Positions 58,925-64,000 of a DNA stretch of 64,000 nt are shown here, in pieces. The stretch's first letter is position 1; every line of letters begins with the position of its first letter. The stretch lies in contig NC_079505.1 in NCBI RefSeq assembly GCF_030052815.1, forward strand, positions 29,078,992 through 29,142,991, written 5' to 3'. The stretch is from Hevea brasiliensis (Eukaryota > Streptophyta > Magnoliopsida > Malpighiales > Euphorbiaceae). Under the pieces are notes generated by a model. The model searched no databases. It was not told the DNA's origin and saw only the letters and a program-made list of their open reading frames with translations. The position numbers and the translations under genes are program-made.

Positions 58925-60291
58925 CTGAAACACACAATTTGAAGTGTTTCAGTACTCATTTAAACTGTCTCTAAGAATAAGGCTTAATAATTAATTTATT
59001 GAATTCTATTATTTTCCTTAGTCAACCTAAAATGTTGACCCTCGATGCACTCTAGATGAATTAGGTTTAATGTTACCAATATGTCACATTTTATAGCCTT
59101 TTAGTGTTGGTACATGTTACCAAATTCACTTTCAAGTATATTGCATTTTATTGTAATTTGTCGGATTTCGGTGTACTATTTTGACCTAGCCCGACGACCT
59201 AGTTCCCTCGGTTTTCGGGTTTTGGTCCAAACTACAAACTTGTAGGTCTATGTCTTATTGCACGCCGAGCAAAATTTCAGGTCATTCTGAGTTTTGTAGA
59301 CCAAGTTATGGTCAATTTACCAATGCTGGACAGAATGTACCAAAATGGTAAGCTTAGGTCATTTTTAGGTCACTTTTGGTTCGGCCAGTTTTGGTGCCTA
59401 AACTTGTGCAAGCTATTTGGCTTGGTTCTGGCCATATCTGGGCTTTGGTGTCTTCATAAGAATTGTAGATCTATGTCTAATTCATGGTAAAAATTTCAGG
59501 TCAATTGGACCTGTTTTGAGTAAGTTATGGTCAAAACACTAACTGCTGCCCAAATGGTCAATTTTCAGGCTTTCAAAGCACTAATTCGGATTTGGTCATT
59601 TTTCAATTCACTTTCTAGGCAGAATTTTGGTAAGCTTCCTTCATGAAAGTTGGCACATTTTGTGCCTAGTTTCACCTCCAATTGGTCTCATACCAATTGG
59701 AGTCACACACTTAAGGTTCTAAGCCAAAAAATACACTGCCCTACTACACACTCTTCATCACATACCAATTGCATATTCAACACTTACCAATTTACTTCCT
59801 TCATGCCAATTCTGGTTTGTACCTTACCATTAACACATTTAACAACACATTTTTGGTCATTTTGTATAGCTTGTAACCATTCTTAATATGCACACTATAA
59901 CACATAATTTTCCAAAGTCCATTTACACCATTTAACCACATGTACATACACCATTTATATACCCAATTCCAAACCATTATACACATATCCATGCTGCCAT
60001 CAATAACAACATCTTAAACAACCATAAATAAGTAAAAACAAGCTACATATACTGAATTTCCATGGCTGCCAAAATGTACATCTCCATTAAAATATCAAAC
60101 TTCAAAAATTCTTCCATAAATTAGCTACCCACAACCTTGGTTACACTTTTAATGAAACAAGAATTAAAAATTGGGTGGCTTGATCATGGTGAGTTGGTCC
60201 TTGCATGGTGGGCGGCCATGGATGACCCTTGGGAGAAATTCGGCTGGTGTGGTTTCTGAAGGTTGAAGATGATGTTCAGCTGTCCATTTGG

Positions 60292-60299
60292 CTTATATA
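60292..60299 (-). promoter_or_regulatory. Putative TATA box, H right LTR
   Basis: TATATAAG on the minus strand. This LTR is the 5' LTR of H and would promote its transcription. Confidence 0.5.
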
Positions 60300-60940
60300 G
60301 TGGTCCCAAATCTGCCTTAGTGGAGCACTTACATGATTTTAATGTTTAATTATTCTAACTTTCTAAATTTTCATTTTTATGCCCCAAACTTTCATCATTT
60401 ATATTATGTACTTTAATTTTAATTTTCATGACATTTTCAAAGTGCGCTATCACTAATTTTTAATAGACATTAAGGTCAAAAGGCAACTCTAGGTGTCAAT
60501 TGACCACAATGCCCCTATTCGGGTTGCATTCTCGATTTTTCGGTAACATCGAGTTTTTGTCGTTTTCTTGATTTCTCGTCTTTCTTTGTACTAATTAATT
60601 AATTTTTCTTTGATATTTCTAATGACATTTATACTTCAATAGATGTTCATTTAGGTCTTAAAAATATTTTCCAGGGTTCCCCGCGGTCCAAGGCTAGTTA
60701 ACGGTCCACGCCACAACTTCTCGGTGTGGTCACCCATCGCTATGGTTCTTGGCTCGTTTAAATTGGTTACATTTCATTGCTATTATTTTTCCTTTGTTTT
60801 TCTTGTATTTTCTTTTCTTATATTTAATTATTTTATGTCTCCTCACCCATATCTAAGTATAGTTCTAGGCATCCTAGCTGTCCGGACTGACACTGGTCAC
60901 CGAAACAGTAGAACGCACTACCGAACATAGGGGTGTTACA

Positions 60941-61600
60941 GAGATAGTCCCTAATGAGGCTAAGAGGTATAAAAGATTTGAAGAGGGGCTAAATGACAAC
61001 ATAAAGATAATGATCACTGCCTTGGAAATCATAGACTTCACCAAGTTAGTCGAAGCTGCAGTAAAAGTTGAGAAAGTCAAAATAAGTGAGCAGACCAAAG
61101 AGAGAGATAGCAGAAGAGGGGTCCAGGTCAGTCTAGCTCTTCTCTTGCACCTGGAAAGAAGTTCAAAGGTCCAACTGCTCTGAGTTCAGGTCAGCCTCAA
61201 GGTCAGGGTTAGTCCCAGTGGCCCAGACCATAGTTTACACCTAGAAGAGGCCAGTTCCCATCAGTGGACAGCTCTCCAGGGACGATGTTTAGGGGACCAG
61301 CCCCCGCATCTTCTGCTTGTCCACACTACCTGAAATGGTATAAGGGGGAGTGTTGGAGAGTGACGGGTGCCTGCCTAAGGTGTGAGTTGACAGAGCATCA
61401 GTTAAGGAACTGTCCACGTAGAATTGCCACAGCTACTCCAGCACAAGTAAATAGACCTGCCTCTACACCTCAAAGGGGTAGGAAGTTCGATAAATCTGAG
61501 GCAGTTGGTCCATCACAGAGACCTGCATCTGAGACAGCCGAGAGGCCAGAAGCTAGAGCACCTGTCAGAGCTTATGCCCTGAGAGCCCAGGAGGAGCAAG
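60941..61600 (+). pseudogene. gag: Gag of element F, C-terminal part with zinc knuckle
   Basis: Resumes after H: REIVPNEAKRYKRFEEGLN, MITALEIIDFTKLVEAA, VEKVKISEQ. A frame change follows near 61100 and TAG codons stand where CAG is expected near 61208 and 61230. From 61264 the frame is open again: SACPHYLKWYKGE, then knuckle CLRCELTEHQLRNC (CX2CX4HX4C), then a basic linker running on into protease. Confidence 0.87.
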
Positions 61601-62130
61601 ATGCCCCGGATGTTATCAAGGGTACGTTCTCCCTCTACAACACATCTGTGCATGCATTGGTGGATCCAGGATCCACTTATTCATACATCTGCATCAACCT
61701 ACCCATAGAAAGGGGGATACTAGTAGGGGAGAGTGACCAAGACATTCTGGTCACTAATCCATTGGGCCACAGTGTAGTGGTGAACAAAATGTACAAAGGT
61801 TGCCCGTTAAGGATTCAGGGGTATGAATTCTTAGCAGACCTGATTGAATTGCCTTTCCATGAGTTTGACGTGATTTTGGGAATGGACTAGTTGTCACGTC
61901 ATCAGGCAATGGTTGATTGTAAATTGAAGAGAATTTCCTTGAAAACCCCTGAGGGTAATGAGATTATAGTTGTGGGGGAAAGGACAGATTTCTTGTCCAA
62001 TGTCATCTCAGCCACAGTTGCAAAAAGACTGATGAGAAAAGGCTGTGTAGCCTACCTAGCACTTGTGGTGGATACTAGGCAGGCTAAGCCATATCTGTGT
62101 GACATACCCATAGTATGAGACTTCCCAGAT
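61601..62130 (+). pseudogene. pol: Protease of element F
   Basis: VHALVDPGSTYSYI gives the active site (Y where A and I have H). ILVTNPLGHSVVVNK and VILGMD follow, then TAG for the tryptophan of DWLS (61888-61890), LSRHQAMVDCKLKR, VVGERTDFLSNVI, and TGA for the arginine of IVRDFPDVF (62116-62118). Both stops are single-base changes in an otherwise clean frame. Confidence 0.88.
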
Positions 62131-63290
62131 GTGTTTCCTGAAGAATTATCTGGCTTGCCACCAGAATGGGAAGTTGAATTTGCTATTGAGATACTGCCGG
62201 GTACAGCACCAATCTCTATTGCTCCTTATAGGATGGCACCTACTGAGTTAAAGGAGCTAAAAATCCAGTTGCAGGAGTTATTGGATAAGGGGTTCATATG
62301 CCCCAATGTGTCACCATGGGGAGCTCCAATGCTGTTTGTAAAAAAGAAGGATGGGACTTTGAGGTTATGCATCGATTACCGGTAGTTGAATAAAGTGACT
62401 GTGAAGAACAAGTATCCATTGCCTAGAATTGATGATCTGTTTGATCAGTTGAAGGGAGTAGGAGTATTTTCTAAAATTTATCTCAGATCAGGATATCATC
62501 AGTTGAGGGTGAAGGATGCAGATGTGCCAAAGACTGCATTCAGGACCCAGTATGGGCAGTATGAGTTCCTGGTGATGCCCTTTGGCCTAACAAGTGCACC
62601 AGCAGCATTCATGGACCTTATGAACTGTATCTTCCATCCATAACTAGATCGGTTCGTAATGGTCTTTATTGATGATATTTTGGTGTATTCCAAGACCAGG
62701 GAAGAATATGATGAGCATTTGAGGATTGTTCTGCAAACCCTGAGAGAAAAGAAGTTGTATTCTAAGTTGTCCAAGTGTGATTTCTGGTTCAGTGAGATTG
62801 CATTCCTTGGATACATAGTGTCAGCTGATGGGATTAGAGTGGATCCCAAAAAAATAGAAGCAGTGATGGAATGGAAGCCTCCCAGAAATACAACTGAGGT
62901 CAGAAGTTTCTTGGGGCTAGCTGGGTATTATAGAAGATTTGTGAAGGGATTCTCTTTAATAGCTGCTCCAATGACCAAGTTGTTACACAAGAATGTCATA
63001 TTTGACTGGAATAAAAAGTGTCAAGCCAAATTTGAGAAGTTAAAGGCTATGTTGACAGAGGCACTAGTGTTAACACAACTAGTGTCGAGAGAGGATTTTG
63101 TGGTCTATAGTGATGCCTCACATAATAGGCTAGGGTGTGTATTGATGCAAGAGGGGAAGGTGGTCACCTATGCTTCCAGGCAGCTAAGGCCACATGAACA
63201 GAACTACCCTACTCATGATCTAGAACTTGCAGTAATTATCTTCGCACTAAAGATATGGAGGCACTACTTGTATGGTGAAAAGTGCTAGAT
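62131..63290 (+). pseudogene. pol: Reverse transcriptase and RNase H of element F
   Basis: [32 protein letters not shown] for the glutamine of YRQLN (62383-62385), [10 protein letters not shown] (the catalytic aspartate of KIDL is tyrosine), [14 protein letters not shown] for the tyrosine of HPYLDRF (62641-62643), [22 protein letters not shown], RNase [20 protein letters not shown] after GEKC (63286-63288) for the next tyrosine. Stops plus loss of the catalytic aspartate make it dead. Confidence 0.9.
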
Positions 63291-64000
63291 TTACACAGAC
63301 CACAAAAGTCTAAAATATTTGCTAACCTAGAAGGAGCTCAACCTTAGACAGAGGTGATGGATTGAGTTCCTAAAGGACTATGATTGTGAGATTGACTACC
63401 ATCCTGGGAAGGTAAATATAGTTGCAGATGCTTTGAGCAAAAAATCTATCACAGCTTTGAGATCATTGAATGCCCATCTATCCTTGGCTCAAGATGGAGC
63501 TATTTTGGCTGAATTGCAAGTGAGGCCAAACCTGCTACAGCAGATTTTAAATGGCCAGACGGTAGATGAGAAGTTAATGGCTACTATGACAAAATCTTAG
63601 AAGGGAAGGCAATTGACTATGAGGTAAAAGCAGATGGGTGTCTGTACTACAAAGGAAGAGTGTGTGTACCAGATGATGGGGAATTGAAAGCCAGTATTCT
63701 AAAGGAGGCAGACACCAGTGTTTATGCTATGCATCCAGGAAGTACAAAAATGTATCATGATCTGAAGCTTCAGTTTTGGTGACTAGTATGAAGAAGGATA
63801 TAGCTGACTATGTGACTAAATGCCTGAAATGTCAGCAAGTCAAGGCAGAACATCAAGTTCTATCGGGTTTGCTACAGCCCATACGTATACCTTAATGGAA
63901 ATGGGATCGGGTCACCATGGATTTTGTAAGTGGTCTACCTCTCGCCCAGAAAAAGCATGATGCAATATGGGTGATAGTAGATAGATTGACAAAGTCAGCA
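63291..64000 (+). pseudogene. pol: RNase H end and integrase start of F, cut by window edge
   Basis: [54 protein letters not shown] shift occurs near 63595, then [24 protein letters not shown], stops near 63780, CLKCQQVKAEH and [17 protein letters not shown] up to DRLTKSA at the edge. The zinc-site residues and first catalytic D are present; the rest is outside. Confidence 0.88.

Larger units (their letters stand above)
39498..60940 (-). mobile_element. Element H: rearranged non-autonomous element, minus strand, holds I
   Basis: Same family and same rearranged interior as C, reading right to left, with TSD GAGAT. Left LTR (its 3' LTR) 39498-43362, interior 43363-45988, right LTR (its 5' LTR) 45989-46931 plus 58088-60940, split by I. 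Compared with C the interior lacks another 343 bp across the integrase end and chromodomain, apparently lost between two GAAGAGGA repeats. Confidence 0.93.
58088..60940 (-). repeat. Element H right LTR, outer part
   Basis: Continues the H right LTR after I: about eight 19-bp units (58088-58218), one 35-bp unit, exon candidate (58862-58924), modules, and TATA box (60292-60299). About 110 bp present in the left LTR (42480-42594) are missing at 60165-60171, which removes the donor-like site. Ends at TGTTACA, 60940. Confidence 0.93.
32094..64000 (+). mobile_element. Element F: chromovirus with type 1 LTR, split by G and H
   Basis: 5' LTR, PBS, gag, protease, RT, RNase H and the start of integrase are in the window; the rest runs off the right edge. 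The interior is broken by solo LTR G (35366-38853) and by H (39498-60940, itself holding I). Removing both restores one colinear gag-pol. It is inserted in E: E sequence stops at 32093 and the likely left TSD is AAATC. The terminal TG has become CG. Pol has many in-frame stops. Confidence 0.92.

Noticed and set aside
1..64000. A host protein-coding gene with introns, or a viral envelope gene
   Set aside because: All long open frames are gag or pol of the elements. Between pol and the 3' LTR there is no room for an extra gene in A, B, C, H or I. The unassigned spans are LTR or worn interior.

Overview
The window is plant nuclear DNA made entirely of nested Ty3/gypsy LTR retrotransposons. I see no host gene, tRNA, rRNA or CRISPR array. 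The pol order is protease, RT, RNase H, integrase, chromodomain. The primer-binding sites match initiator tRNA-Met, there is a chromodomain behind integrase, and the LTRs are 3.1-4.1 kb. Together these point to chromoviruses of the Tekay/Del type in an angiosperm, probably a eudicot with AT-rich DNA; I cannot name the species. Such nests are typical of pericentromeric or other heterochromatic DNA (inference).

Layout. Nine insertions can be separated. E (minus) is the oldest and survives only as LTR pieces, 14450-16727 and 31689-32093. B (plus, 10846-14449) sits in E and A (plus, 1-10845) sits in B. C (plus, 16728-31688, TSD CAATC) sits in E and holds solo LTR D (22688-26761, TSD CTTTT). F (plus, 32094 to the window end) also sits in E. 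F holds solo LTR G (35366-38853, TSD TTGCA) and, inside its gag, H (minus, 39498-60940, TSD GAGAT). H holds I (minus, 46932-58087, TSD CATTC) in its right LTR. All five insertions whose two ends are both visible have perfect 5-bp target duplications, and deleting the inserts restores the host elements.

Two LTR types share related pol. Type 1 (A, D, F, I) ends in GGGTGTCACA-like sequence. Type 2 (B, C, E, G, H) ends in GGTGTGACA. A, I and F are gag-pol elements broken by point stops and frameshifts. C and H share one rearranged interior: a shortened gag with its zinc knuckle, a protease scrap, no RT or RNase H, and two integrase pieces, the first with a short intron and the second without. They look like a non-autonomous family moved by enzymes of full elements such as A or I (inference).

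The main leads are in the LTRs and integrase. They are a 74-75 nt GT-AG intron at a fixed integrase site in four elements; a 61-64 nt purine-rich exon candidate in every type 2 LTR; a paired hairpin ending near YGCAG in LTRs of both types; a ~200-bp module repeated three or four times per LTR; and a 19-bp array hit by element I.
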